DNA from: Fibrobacter succinogenes
GTDB taxonomy: Bacteria; Fibrobacterota; Fibrobacteria; Fibrobacterales; Fibrobacteraceae
NCBI GenBank assembly: GCA_902800815.1
Contig: CADCGB010000002.1
Coordinates: 62,001-126,000, forward strand
DNA length: 64,000 nt
Direction: 5' to 3'
Shown: positions 26,677 to 36,130 of the stretch, in pieces
How positions within the stretch are numbered: the stretch's first letter is position 1
Layout: each line of letters begins with the position of its first letter
Translations under genes and position numbers: made by a program
The notes under the pieces: model-generated
Told to the model about the DNA's origin: nothing
The model's database searches: none
The model's input: only the letters and a program-made list of their open reading frames with translations

Positions 26677-27375
26677 ATGAACCGCCTTGTAGCCCTGTTT
26701 ATCGCCGCCCTGTGCGTAAATGCGTTCGCTGTCGACCGCATGTGGGACATCCGCTACACGTTCGGCCCAGACACGCGCCCCTCGCCCCGCTGGGGAATCG
26801 GCGTCGGTGCCGTGAGCAACTACGGTTCAGACATCCTTTTCCCGGCAAACCTCACCATGGCACTTTCCAGGGAATGGAACATCGGTGGCAAGGTGAACGT
26901 ACAGAGCCTCGACAAATTCGACCAGGTCATCATCACGCTCGATATCGGCGGCCGCTACCTGATTAACGCGAACAACTTCATTGAACTTGACGGTAACTTC
27001 GGCCTAAACCGCAACAACAGTACGGCAGTCGTGCTGACCTACGGTAATGAGCAGTTTATCTCGAAGAATTTCGCAAACTTCTACGAACTGCGTGCGGGCG
27101 CACTGCAAGGCGTTACCGGCGAGGACGGCTACGTAAAATTCGCTGCTGGCATGACCCCCACGCTGTACTTCACCAGTTACTTCCGCACGTACATCGAGAT
27201 TAACATGTCCGGGAGCATCGGGAACATTACCGACGACTTCATGATAGACATTATCCCGAAACTAGAACTGAGCCTAGGGCCCGCGCGGGTCAGGCTCGAT
27301 TTCGACATCGGGGTTATGCAGAAGAAAAACAACGACGTGCAGACCATCGCGCTTTACGTGATGACTGCACTGTAG
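26677..27375 (+). CDS. Exported beta-barrel-like protein
   Basis: 232-residue protein with a signal peptide (LVALFIAALCVNAFA/V). The mature part alternates hydrophobic and polar residues with many aromatic strand ends (GVGAVSNYGSD, IGGRYLINANNFIEL, ALYVMTAL), the pattern of a small outer-membrane beta-barrel. No family is recognised. No Shine-Dalgarno is visible; TAAATT lies 8 nt before the ATG, compatible with a very short leader. It ends 4 bp from the convergent clpB stop. Confidence 0.65.
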   Translation: MNRLVALFIAALCVNAFAVDRMWDIRYTFGPDTRPSPRWGIGVGAVSNYGSDILFPANLTMALSREWNIGGKVNVQSLDKFDQVIITLDIGGRYLINANNFIELDGNFGLNRNNSTAVVLTYGNEQFISKNFANFYELRAGALQGVTGEDGYVKFAAGMTPTLYFTSYFRTYIEINMSGSIGNITDDFMIDIIPKLELSLGPARVRLDFDIGVMQKKNNDVQTIALYVMTAL

Positions 27376-27379
27376 TTTT

Positions 27380-29826
27380 TTATTTCACCGTAAACGCCGT
27401 TCCGTCGTAGTCGATGACTACGGGCTTTGCGGCACTTACTTCGCCAGCGAGGATTGCATGGCTCAGCGGGCGTTCCACGTTCCTTTCCAGGTAACGCTGG
27501 ATCGGACGTGCACCGAATTCCGGCTGGTAGGCACCATCGGCAATGGCGTCGAGCGCCTTGTCGGTCAGCGTGAGCTGCAAATCCTGACGGGCGGCACGTT
27601 CGGCGAGTCCCTTGAATTTGAGCCTTACGATGTCACGAATCTGCGGCTTCGTCAAGCTCTGGAACACCAGCACTTCATCCAGACGGTTCAGGAATTCCGG
27701 CCTGAAGAACGTACGAAGTTCCGGCTCGATTTCCTTCAAGGTCACAGGCTTTACATCACCCGCGCGGTTCTGGAAATGAGCGGCGCCCAGGTTCGACGTC
27801 ATCAGAATCAAGGTGTTCTTGAAGTTCACGGTACGGCCCTTGCCATCGGTCAAACGGCCATCGTCAAGCACCTGCAACAGCGTGTTGAACACATCGGGGT
27901 GAGCCTTCTCGATTTCGTCGAGCAGAATCACGCAGTACGGATGCGTACGCACGGCTGTGCGGTCTCGTCGTCGAACAGTTCCACGGCGAGCGCCTTCGCA
28001 AGTTCCGTCTTGCCGACACCCGTCGGGCCCAGGAACAAGAAGCTACCGATCGGCGCATTCTCGCGGCTAAGACCGCTACGGTTACGCAAGATGGCTTCAG
28101 AAACCGCCTCGACGGCTTCGTCCTGGCCAATCACGCGGGCATGCAGGCGTTCGTCCAAGTGCAACAACTTTGCCTTTTCGCCTTCGCAAAGCTTGGTCAC
28201 CGGAATTCCGGTCCAGCGGCTCACCACAAGGGCGATGGTCTCTTCCGTCACCTCTTCGCTCAGGTCGCTGTCGCCGGCGGACTTCTTGATTTCTTCCGTC
28301 TTCGCGGCGATTTCCTTTTCGAGGTTCACGATCTTGTTGTACTTGAGTTCGGCGGCGCGGTTCAAGTCGTAGCGGGCTTCGGCCTGCTCCATCTCGTCCT
28401 TCGCCTGCTGCAAGGACTTCTTGAGGCCCTGCAACTCGGCATTCTTCGCACGGCGTTCCTGCCAGCGGTCCTGCATCAGCTTGACTGCAGCATCTGTCGT
28501 CGCGAGTTCTTCACGTAACTCTTTCAGGCGCTTTACGCTGGTGTCGTCGGTTTCCTTCGCCAAGGCCTGCTCCTCGATCTTCATCTGGAGTTCCTTACGC
28601 TGCAAGGTATCCAAGGCTTCCGGCACGGTGTCCATCTGCGTCTTCACCAGGCTCGCGGCCTCGTCAATCAGGTCAATAGCCTTGTCCGGCAAGAAACGGT
28701 CGCTGATATAGCGGTTCGAAAGTTTCACCGCCGCCACGAGCGCGTTATCGTGCAGACGCACGCCATGGTGCGCATCAAAACCGTCCTTGATGCCACGGAG
28801 AATAGAAATCGATTCCTCTTCGCTGGGCTCGTCAACCTGCACGGGCTGGAAACGGCGTTCCAGGGCGGAATCCTTCTCAATGTACTTGCGGTATTCCTGC
28901 GTGGTGGTCGCACCGATGCAGTGCAGTTCACCACGGGCCAGTTTCGGCTTCAGCATGTTGCCCAAGTCCATGGAGCCTTCCGTCTTGCCCGCACCCACGA
29001 TGGTGTGGATTTCATCGATGAACAGCAACGTGTTGCCGTCTTCTTCGAGCGCGTCGAGCACAGCTTTCAAACGTTCCTCGAAATCACCACGGTACTTTGC
29101 ACCCGCCATCAACGCGGACAAATCAAGCGCAAACAACTTCTTGCCCTTCAAAGCGTCAGGCACATCGCCGCGGTAAATACGCTCGGCAAGGCCTTCCACA
29201 ATGGCAGTCTTGCCCACGCCCGGTTCGCCGACCAGGCACGGGTTGTTTTTCGTCTTACGGCTCAGAATCAAGATGACGCGGCGGATCTCCTCTTCACGGC
29301 CAATCACCGGCGAAAGCTTTCCGTCGGCGGCCATTTCCACGAGCTCACGGCCGTACAGTTTCAGCGGAGACTGTTCCTCGGCATTGGCGGCACCCGCAAA
29401 CGGGTCCGACAGCCACGTTTCCACGACCTCCACGCTGCCCAGCGCATCTTCAAAAACCTTCGCGAGTCCACGGTCGCCCGAAAACTTCATCAAGGCCACG
29501 AGCATGTCGCCCGGGGTCACCATACGGTTCACCTGACGCGCCGCCTGCACCGAGGCACGCAAAATGCGGTTCAAGTCGTTATCGGGTTCCACGTCGGGGT
29601 TCACGCCTTCCATGCGCGGAATCTTCTGCACGAACGGCTCCAGCTTGCCGCGGAGCTCATTCGTCTTCGCGCCCTTCGACTTGTAGAGTTTCTTCAAGGT
29701 GGCATCCGGGCCTTCGACAAGCCCCACCGCCAAATGCGCCGCACCCAGGTAGGAATGCGAGCAACGGTCACGCAGGCTCTGCGCCTTGGCCAACACCTTT
29801 TCTGCATCATTATTGAAATCGGACAT
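27380..29826 (-). pseudogene. clpB: ClpB disaggregase, interrupted by deletion and frameshift
   Basis: The two reading frames together make a ClpB (Hsp100 disaggregase, works with DnaK). The first frame (29826-27928) carries the N-domain (1-140), NBD1 with GEPGVGKT at 200-207, the coiled-coil middle domain, and NBD2 Walker A GPTGVGKT near 600. It then ends in a foreign tail and stop just after VELFDDE. The second frame (from about 27958 to 27380) resumes at TAVRTHPYCVILLDEIEKAH and runs to a normal C-terminus. About 35 residues expected between them are missing, including the GYVGYEEGG pore loop of NBD2, with a net loss of about 100 bp that is not a multiple of three. GAAGG lies 7 nt before the ATG. 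This is either a real inactivating deletion or an assembly error. Confidence 0.88.
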
Positions 29827-30104
29827 AAATGAACCTTCTTTTTATTTTTACCGCTTCCTAGGTGCAAAACCCATGCCAAGGGCCTTGCTCGGCAAAAAAC
29901 GCCCCAAATAGCGCAAAAACGGCAACTTCCGCCATCAAAAGCAAAAAAAATGTCGCATTTTTCAGCATCATTTTTTCAAAATAAGACGCGCGGGTGTTTA
30001 ATTCCGCATAAAATATGGTATATTCAGAAAGTAGATCTTATAGGGACTTCCCGTAAACATTTATGTAGATGATAGTGGTGCTTAAAATAAACTATATTAC
30101 CATC

Positions 30105-30734
30105 ATGAAAAAAATTTTTCTCCTATTCGCTGTAGCAGCCCTCCTTTGCAGTTGCTTCAAACCCAGTCGAATCGAGCCCTCTGTCAAGGAGTACACCTTC
30201 AACAACATGGGTCGCACCTATGTAAGCAGCAGGACGGTTTTCATCCCCGTTCCGCTCCCCTTCAAATACGAGTTTGGCGGGGCCTGGGATATCCGTTTCA
30301 GCGCATTTTCCCTCGAGCAGGAGTTTTCCGCCTTCATCGTCCTGAAAGACGACAAAAAAATCTCAATCCGCGGCGCACGAAAGGACTTTTTCGCCAAGGA
30401 CTCCACCTTTACCAAGCCCTTTGACGTAAGTGACGAAGAATTTGTCATGTACTACCTGAACTGGGACATGGATTACTGGAAAGATCAAGTAAGCAAAAAC
30501 GCCCATGCGGGTGACGGGCACGGCCCCAACTACACCGCAGGCAAGGCAACCTACAATTCCGAAAAGAAGTATGGGACCATCAGCCGTTCCCTTCCTTATA
30601 GCAAGACATGCACCCTGGCCAGTGTCCAAAAAAACAACTACATCTATATGATTACGGGTTCAACATCCACTGACGACAAGGACGACATGTGCGAAGTCGT
30701 CGTGGAGATCTGGGAAGGCCGCGCAGAATTTTAA
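30105..30734 (+). CDS. Lipoprotein of unknown function
   Basis: 209-residue lipoprotein: lipobox LCSC (Cys17 or so) after a short hydrophobic core, then a mostly beta domain with many aromatic residues (WDIRFSAFSLEQEFSAF, YYLNWDMDYWKDQ). No family is recognised. The pattern (YTFNNMGRTYVSSRTVF) could be a HmuY-like or calycin-like fold, but this is a guess. The start ATG has no Shine-Dalgarno; TATATT at 30093-30098 lies 6 nt before it, suggesting a leaderless mRNA. The gene is isolated: clpB is divergent 278 bp upstream (that gap shows only AT-rich sequence) and tldD is convergent downstream. Confidence 0.7.
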   Translation: MKKIFLLFAVAALLCSCFKPSRIEPSVKEYTFNNMGRTYVSSRTVFIPVPLPFKYEFGGAWDIRFSAFSLEQEFSAFIVLKDDKKISIRGARKDFFAKDSTFTKPFDVSDEEFVMYYLNWDMDYWKDQVSKNAHAGDGHGPNYTAGKATYNSEKKYGTISRSLPYSKTCTLASVQKNNYIYMITGSTSTDDKDDMCEVVVEIWEGRAEF

Positions 30735-31087
30735 TAACGGTCTTTTTTGAACGCGATTTCGCCCCCCGTCCCCGGTCGCATTGTAAACCTTTCGCAACAA
30801 ACGATAATTAAATCGCCCTAACGGCGCCCCTACCCCCTCAAAAAACGCTTTTTTTTCGCGTATTTCGCGCAATTTCCCGTTGTAGGTGTTGTAAACCTTT
30901 ACAATGGAATTTGACCCAACCCACTCCCCATAGAGCCCGAATAAATCTACTTTAAACTCAGAAACCAAACATCCCATACACCAACAACGGCATCCCTTCG
31001 CGGGGTGCCGTTGTGGTTTATACAGGCTTGCGCTAGGCTGCGCAGTTTTTCAGGCGGCGCTATTTGCCACACGCCATTTTTCTGAAA
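30735..31087. other. 353-bp convergent intergenic region with palindromes
   Basis: No protein-coding gene is seen. It holds the perfect inverted repeat TTGTAAACCTTTACAA at 30889-30904, a partial copy TTGTAAACCTTTCGCAA at 30781-30797, and a strong hairpin at 30984-31014. Both flanking genes point into this region, so promoter operators are not expected here unless an unannotated RNA is encoded. Confidence 0.6.
30984..31014. terminator. Bidirectional terminator-like hairpin
   Basis: The 13-bp stem ACAACGGCATCCC / GGGGTGCCGTTGT (one G-U) with loop TTCGC lies between two convergent genes. The T-run is short on both sides (GGTTTAT on plus), so termination efficiency is uncertain. Confidence 0.5.
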
Positions 31088-32476
31088 TTACCGGCCGCCG
31101 ACGAGAATCTGGTCGACCTTGATGCTCGGCTGGCCCACAGTCACGGGAATGTGGCCCGAAGAGGCTCCGCAAATGCCCGCGGCCTGCTCGAAGTCGCTGC
31201 CGACCATGCTGATGCGGGGCATAATCTCGTGCCCCTTGCCGATGAGGGTCGCGCCGCGCACCGGTTCGCAAATCTTGCCGTTACGGATAACGTAACCTTC
31301 ATCGACGGCGAAGTTGAACTCGCCTGTCGCGGGGTTCACGGAACCGCCTGCCATGCGGGCTGCATAAAGCCCGTTATCTACGCTCGCGATCATGGAATCG
31401 AGCGTATCTTTACCGGGGGCGATAAACGTGTTGCGCATGCGGCTCACCGGCGCATACTTGTAGCTTTCGCGGCGGGCCGAACCCGTGCGGGCGATTCCCA
31501 CCTCGGTTGCACCCACGCGGTCGCTCATGTAGGTCTTCAATACGCCATTTTCGATAAGCGTCGTACGCTGCGTCGGGGTCCCTTCGTCATCGTACTTGAG
31601 GCTTCCCCACATACCGTCCAGCGTGCCGTCATCTATTGCGGTAAGGCACGGCTGCCCGATTGCCTCGCCCAGCTTGCCACAGAAGGGGCTTGCATTCCTG
31701 CGCACGGATTCCGTCTCGAGCGGGTGCCCGCACGCCTCGTGGAATATCACGCCACCGAACCCGTTGCCCATTACCACGGGCATCTGTCCGCCTGCGATGT
31801 AGCCCGCATCGAGCATGCGCACAATGCGTTCCGCACATGCCGTCGCAATCTTTTCCGGAGAGTAGTTCGCCAACAGTTCGTAACCGCCAAGCGCACCCGG
31901 AGCCTCGTGCGTCGTGAGCCTCTCGGTGCCATCGCTTGCAGTAACCGTCACGTTCACGCGAACCCTGGAACGGTCCAGCGCGAGATTCAGGCCCTCGCTA
32001 TTCATGAGCGTAATGGAAGTGCACACGTCGGAAATGGTAGAGCCGACCTGCGCCACCTTGTCAGAAACACTGCGGGCGGCCTTGTCGGCACGGAACAAGA
32101 AGTCCTGCTTGACCGCCTGGCCCAGCACGCGCGGATCCTTGAACGCCTGCATGTTGTAGTCGGCCACGCGCTTTTCGGGGTGCAGTTCAAACGGGGCATT
32201 CGTGGCCCCCGCCTTGGCGATACGCCCAAAGGCAAGCGTCTGCACCAGCTTTACAAGGGCTTCTTCGCTGTCGTCGCTCGTGAAACCATACAGCACCTCG
32301 GTCCCGTACAGGAGGCGGATTCCAATACCATATTCCGTACCCGCCGTAGCGGTTTCTATATGGCGGTCCTTGAGCCCGAGCACCGAACTGCGGGTTTCTT
32401 CCTCAAAAATTTCCACAAAGTCGGCGCCGGCATTCCTGCCCGCCTCGAAAATCTTCACAGCGACTGACGGATTCAA
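31088..32476 (-). CDS. tldD: TldD/PmbA family metalloprotease
   Basis: 462-residue zinc-dependent protease subunit of the TldD/TldE type, which degrades unfolded peptides and matures some ribosomally made peptides. The active-site block is FHEACGHPLE near residue 248 (HExxxH), with downstream GRP-like and VNPATGEFNFAVDEGYVIRNGKICEPVRGATLIG segments typical of TldD. It has no signal peptide. It starts 1 nt after the hisF stop. The TldE partner is not in the window. Confidence 0.92.
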   Translation of the reverse strand: MNPSVAVKIFEAGRNAGADFVEIFEEETRSSVLGLKDRHIETATAGTEYGIGIRLLYGTEVLYGFTSDDSEEALVKLVQTLAFGRIAKAGATNAPFELHPEKRVADYNMQAFKDPRVLGQAVKQDFLFRADKAARSVSDKVAQVGSTISDVCTSITLMNSEGLNLALDRSRVRVNVTVTASDGTERLTTHEAPGALGGYELLANYSPEKIATACAERIVRMLDAGYIAGGQMPVVMGNGFGGVIFHEACGHPLETESVRRNASPFCGKLGEAIGQPCLTAIDDGTLDGMWGSLKYDDEGTPTQRTTLIENGVLKTYMSDRVGATEVGIARTGSARRESYKYAPVSRMRNTFIAPGKDTLDSMIASVDNGLYAARMAGGSVNPATGEFNFAVDEGYVIRNGKICEPVRGATLIGKGHEIMPRISMVGSDFEQAAGICGASSGHIPVTVGQPSIKVDQILVGGR

Positions 32477-32477
32477 C

Positions 32478-33269
32478 TTAAACCTCGCCGTTCATCTTCT
32501 TGCGCACAGGGATACCTGCCGCAAGCATTTCCTTTTTGATTCCGGGGACCGTGTAATCGCCAAAGTGCACCATCGATGCGACCAGTGCCGCATCGGCAGC
32601 AGTCTTGTGGAACAGGTCCACAATGTGCGCAGGGGTACCCGCGCCACCGCTTGCAATCACCGGCACCTGCACGGCACGCGCCACCTGGTCGGTAATGTTC
32701 AGTTCGTACCCGTTGCGCACGCCATCGGTATCAATTGCGTTCAGGCAGATTTCGCCCACGCCCAGGTCCTCGGCCTTCTTCGCCCACTCGACGGCATCGA
32801 TGCCCATCGCCTGGCGGCCACCGCGGATATACACTTCGTACCCGCTTTTGAACTTGTCCGAAACGCCCACGAACTTCGCGTCCATGCCAAGCACCACGCA
32901 CTGGCGTCCAAACGCCTTCGCGCCGTCGGCAATGATTTCGGGGTGCAGCACGGCGAGGCTGTTCACGCTCACCTTCTCGGCACCGGCCAACAGGGCCTCG
33001 TGCATGTCGTCGAGGTTACGGATACCGCCACCAACAGCAAACGGGATAAACACGCGCTTTGCAATCTGGCGGATCATCTCCATGTCGCACGGGCGGTTCT
33101 CGGCGCTCGCGGTAATATCGTAGAACACGAGCTCGTCCACGCCGTCAGCACTGTACTGCGCTCCCATTTCCACGGGGTCGCCGATATCGATATTTCCCTT
33201 GAACTTGACGCCCTTCGTGACCTTGCGGTTACGGACGTCAAGACAAACTATCAAACGTTTTGTCAGCAT
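32478..33269 (-). CDS. hisF: Imidazole glycerol phosphate synthase cyclase subunit
   Basis: 263-residue (beta/alpha)8-barrel enzyme that, with glutaminase HisH, converts PRFAR to imidazole glycerol phosphate and AICAR. The start MLTKRLIVCLDVRNRKVTKGVKF is the family's usual N-terminus; the first catalytic Asp is in CLDV and the second in NAIDTDG. Phosphate-binding GGGI and ASGGAG are present. It begins 4 bp after the trxA stop and ends 1 nt before tldD. HisH is not in this window. Confidence 0.96.
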   Translation of the reverse strand: MLTKRLIVCLDVRNRKVTKGVKFKGNIDIGDPVEMGAQYSADGVDELVFYDITASAENRPCDMEMIRQIAKRVFIPFAVGGGIRNLDDMHEALLAGAEKVSVNSLAVLHPEIIADGAKAFGRQCVVLGMDAKFVGVSDKFKSGYEVYIRGGRQAMGIDAVEWAKKAEDLGVGEICLNAIDTDGVRNGYELNITDQVARAVQVPVIASGGAGTPAHIVDLFHKTAADAALVASMVHFGDYTVPGIKKEMLAAGIPVRKKMNGEV

Positions 33270-33273
33270 GGAA

Positions 33274-33597
33274 CTACAGGTTCCTGTCAATAACGGCCTT
33301 GACGGTCGCCTTGGGCACGGCACCCACCACGTTCCCGACTTCCACGCCGTTCTTGAACAGCTTCATGTTCGGGATGTTCGTGATGCCGAAGCGGGCGCAA
33401 ATATCCTTCGCGCCATCGCTGTCCACGTCCATCTTCGCGATAATGGCCTTGCCGTTGTACTCGTCGGCGAGTTCATCGATAATGGGGCCCATCATCATGC
33501 AGGGGCGGCACCAGGTCGCCCAGAAGTCAACGAACACCAACTGGCCCGACGAAATGGCCTTGTCAAAATTTTCTGCAGTAAGGTGAATTGCAGGCAT
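33274..33597 (-). CDS. trxA: Thioredoxin
   Basis: 107-residue cytoplasmic thioredoxin, a disulphide reductase. The active site reads WATWCRPCMMMGP at about 27-39, with Arg where most thioredoxins have Gly (WCGPC). The cis-proline loop is NIPNMKLF rather than the usual V-P-T. These changes are likely to alter redox potential, but the fold and length are standard. GGAG lies 6 nt before the ATG and forms part of a hairpin (33606-33636). hisF follows by 4 bp. Confidence 0.94.
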   Translation of the reverse strand: MPAIHLTAENFDKAISSGQLVFVDFWATWCRPCMMMGPIIDELADEYNGKAIIAKMDVDSDGAKDICARFGITNIPNMKLFKNGVEVGNVVGAVPKATVKAVIDRNL

Positions 33598-33605
33598 AGT
33601 AAACT

Positions 33606-33636
33606 CCGATTTTTTCCTTTAAAATAGAAAAATCGG
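33606..33636 (-). promoter_or_regulatory. Hairpin before trxA overlapping its ribosome site
   Basis: On the minus strand CCGATTTTT pairs perfectly with AAAAATCGG across a 13-nt loop. The 3' arm runs into the trxA GGAG site. No T-run follows, so attenuation of trxA translation is more likely than termination, though it could also be a remnant of the end of the preceding gene's message. Note that on this strand trxA is upstream of nothing else, and the hairpin lies in its leader. Confidence 0.35.
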
Positions 33637-33637
33637 A

Positions 33638-34297
33638 CTAGAAAGCGTAGCCTATCGCGTAGTTGAGGTCTATACCAAAGCCCGATTCCGCAGCCTTGTC
33701 GGCATCGCCCTCATCAATATCGTTAGAAGTGAACATTGTGTACCCAAATCCCAATTCCGTAAACGTGACAAAGTGCCCGCTCTGGACCTTTAATCCCAGA
33801 TAGCAGGCAAAAATCCAGGCGGAAGCTTCACCGGACGAGGAACTGCGATGATTGTAGTAATCGCTCTTATAGTCAACAGAAATACTCTCGTAACCGACTT
33901 GCGGCGACACGTAAAAACCTTTGTGACCTTCATTGAAATAGAACCTGAGTCCTTCGTAAAGCCCGTATGCAAACAGGTCTCCACCGGAGGCCGATGCCCA
34001 CATGAGTTCCGGGCGCGAGGAGAGCGACAGCCTCGAGGTAAGGTTATTCTCCACCGTCACCGTAATCCAGGGTATCCCGAATATGGTTGTGAAGATAAGC
34101 AACGATACAGGATGAATGGAAATAGACCAGCGGGTATTGGGGACAACGGGTTCAGGTTGCGACGGAGCGGCCTGGGTCGAAATATGCTCGTCGGAGGACG
34201 CAGTGGGCTGGTCAGAGCCATAGTTCGACCAGTTACCCCCCTGGGCGCCAGCAAAAATGGCAAGGAACAAGGCTACAATAGCAATGCGTTTAATCAT
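33638..34297 (-). CDS. Outer-membrane beta-barrel protein
   Basis: 219-residue protein with a signal peptide (IVALFLAIFAGA/Q), a Ser/Pro/Gln-rich spacer to about residue 55 and a beta-barrel: alternating strands such as GLRFYFNEGHKGFYVSPQVGYESISV and a final strand LNYAIGYAF ending in an aromatic residue, as outer-membrane insertion requires. The pattern is like DUF3575 small barrels. AAGGAG lies 5 nt before the ATG. It is 44 bp after the first PCMD lipoprotein gene and probably the last member of that cluster. Confidence 0.75.
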   Translation of the reverse strand: MIKRIAIVALFLAIFAGAQGGNWSNYGSDQPTASSDEHISTQAAPSQPEPVVPNTRWSISIHPVSLLIFTTIFGIPWITVTVENNLTSRLSLSSRPELMWASASGGDLFAYGLYEGLRFYFNEGHKGFYVSPQVGYESISVDYKSDYYNHRSSSSGEASAWIFACYLGLKVQSGHFVTFTELGFGYTMFTSNDIDEGDADKAAESGFGIDLNYAIGYAF

Positions 34298-34341
34298 TTG
34301 TTCTCCTTTTTCCGTACAAATTCGCCCAAAATCTAGTAAAA

Positions 34342-36120
34342 TCAGTAGATTAGGCGCATTTCATCGGCCCAAAGGGTAGCCCCAACAGAACCCTTATACA
34401 GGTTACCAAGCGCACTGGAGGCCATCACCACGCGGATATGCGTCACGTCAAAATCGTCCGGAGAATCGGTCTGGACCACATGATTATCGATACCGGCAGA
34501 ATTCTTGAGCGACTTCGAGAAAACACTGGAATTGAAAATCGGCGACCCTTCCAGAGGAACCCCGTACTTGAAGGCCATACGGATAGTCTTAAAGCCGTCG
34601 TGCGCGGCATCGGTAATAGAGACCACATCCGGATCATCCTCGCTCGTGACCGTCGTTGCACGGTACCAAGCGCTCGCCACCATTGTATTCACGTCGCTCG
34701 AGGTACGGTACTGATTCTTGCCCTCGTTGCTAGAACGGCTTCGGTGTTCCAAAATCACGTACAGGTCACAACTGTCGCCCTTGCCCTCGTACTTCACGTC
34801 AAATTCCACATACTTGGGGCGGCCATAGAACGGCCTACCGAAATCAATAAGTTCATTACCGTCATCGTACTTTGTCAGGTTTAACGTACCCACGCCCTTG
34901 GGGTTGAAATAAGCGACAAGCATGTTACCGCTAGCGAATTTTCCTATGCCGAGAATCTTCGCATCAATGGATTCCATCTTGACAACTTGTTCGTCCTCGT
35001 TCACAGTAAGCGTCTTGGTCGAATTTATGGCAGAGTTATTGCCGTTGTCCCAACCAGCAATATCGTTCTTGTTGCCAAAATCATCCTTAATCCAGTGATT
35101 GAAATCGCTGTTCGGGTACTGGTAGCCCGCCTTCACGGTATAGGTACGTTCGCCACCGTCACTCGTAAGCTTCATCTTGTAGCCACGAGTAAAGTCGTAG
35201 GACTCGCCCTCTTCGATATTGGCAGTCGCACCGTCAGAAAGTTCCAGTGATTTTACTTCAAGGTCGCGGAGGTCCAAGTCCTTGCTATAATCCATGTTCA
35301 GGAATACCGTGCCCGCATCCTGGTCGATTTCACCTTCGACATCGCCCGCGCCCACTTTTATCTTCAAGAGTTTCGGGGCATCGGGAGAAACCTCTTCCGA
35401 AGAAGACGATTCCGGTTCCTCGCCACCCGCAGAGGAATTGCCCTCGCCACCGCTTGCAGAACTGTCGCCGTCCTTTGCAGAGGAACTGGACGAATTATCG
35501 GAGCCCTTGCTGCTACTAGACGCATCTGACTTGCCCGACGAAGAATTACCGGACTCCTTCGTGGAAGAAGAGCTCTTTGCGTCCGTATCGCCGGATTCCT
35601 TTTTCGAGGAGGAAGACTTGACCTTCTTCTCGGGAATCTCGAATTCCATCTGCCAGATAGAGGGGTTCCCGCTTTCGGAAACGACCACCAGGTACACGAC
35701 ACCGCTCGAAGGCACGCGAATCTTGTCGCCTTCGCGGAGGCGGTCCTTCGCGTACGAGACTTCCTGTACCAGCGAGTCTATTGCGGCAGAATCGTTCGGG
35801 AATTCCTTGAACTTGCTATTGACCAGGTGGAACGTCGCCATCGAGCTAATGTCGAGCGAGCCAATCGTCACCGAATCCCAGGTGTCGAGACTGTCGGGAA
35901 TCTCGGCAAGCGATACGATAATCTTGTGTTCGCCCTCATAGATAGCGGCATTGCCGTCCTGTTCCTCGAAGGCGATACCGTTGAACTTGTTGTAATCGGA
36001 AGCCCCGAAGGTATCATAGTCGGCGGAGCAGGCAAACAAGGCGAAGGCAACAGTGGCCGTCATGACCACAGAGAGCGTTGCAAGCATCCGTTGCAGAGAA
36101 AGCGCGTTCAGAACCTTCAT
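34342..36120 (-). CDS. PCMD-domain lipoprotein (first of pair)
   Basis: 592-residue lipoprotein with lipobox FAC (Cys31). An N-terminal beta domain (about 35-165) leads into a long Ser/Lys/Gly/Glu linker (about 170-245) and a second small domain. A C-terminal PCMD (putative carbohydrate metabolism domain, PF13201-type) beta-sandwich at about 340-592 is marked by IDFGRPFYGRPKYVEFDVKY and ending LWADEMRLIY. PCMD proteins are surface-associated and thought to bind glycans; the ligand here is unknown. AGGAG lies 7 nt upstream of the ATG. It lies 10 bp after the paralogous gene, so both are one transcript. Confidence 0.82.
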   Translation of the reverse strand: MKVLNALSLQRMLATLSVVMTATVAFALFACSADYDTFGASDYNKFNGIAFEEQDGNAAIYEGEHKIIVSLAEIPDSLDTWDSVTIGSLDISSMATFHLVNSKFKEFPNDSAAIDSLVQEVSYAKDRLREGDKIRVPSSGVVYLVVVSESGNPSIWQMEFEIPEKKVKSSSSKKESGDTDAKSSSSTKESGNSSSGKSDASSSSKGSDNSSSSSAKDGDSSASGGEGNSSAGGEEPESSSSEEVSPDAPKLLKIKVGAGDVEGEIDQDAGTVFLNMDYSKDLDLRDLEVKSLELSDGATANIEEGESYDFTRGYKMKLTSDGGERTYTVKAGYQYPNSDFNHWIKDDFGNKNDIAGWDNGNNSAINSTKTLTVNEDEQVVKMESIDAKILGIGKFASGNMLVAYFNPKGVGTLNLTKYDDGNELIDFGRPFYGRPKYVEFDVKYEGKGDSCDLYVILEHRSRSSNEGKNQYRTSSDVNTMVASAWYRATTVTSEDDPDVVSITDAAHDGFKTIRMAFKYGVPLEGSPIFNSSVFSKSLKNSAGIDNHVVQTDSPDDFDVTHIRVVMASSALGNLYKGSVGATLWADEMRLIY

Positions 36121-36130
36121 TTTCTTTCTC

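Noticed and set aside
27928-27966. Programmed ribosomal frameshift joining the two clpB frames
   Set aside because: No slippery heptamer is evident, and a frameshift alone would not restore the roughly 35 missing residues including the pore loop.
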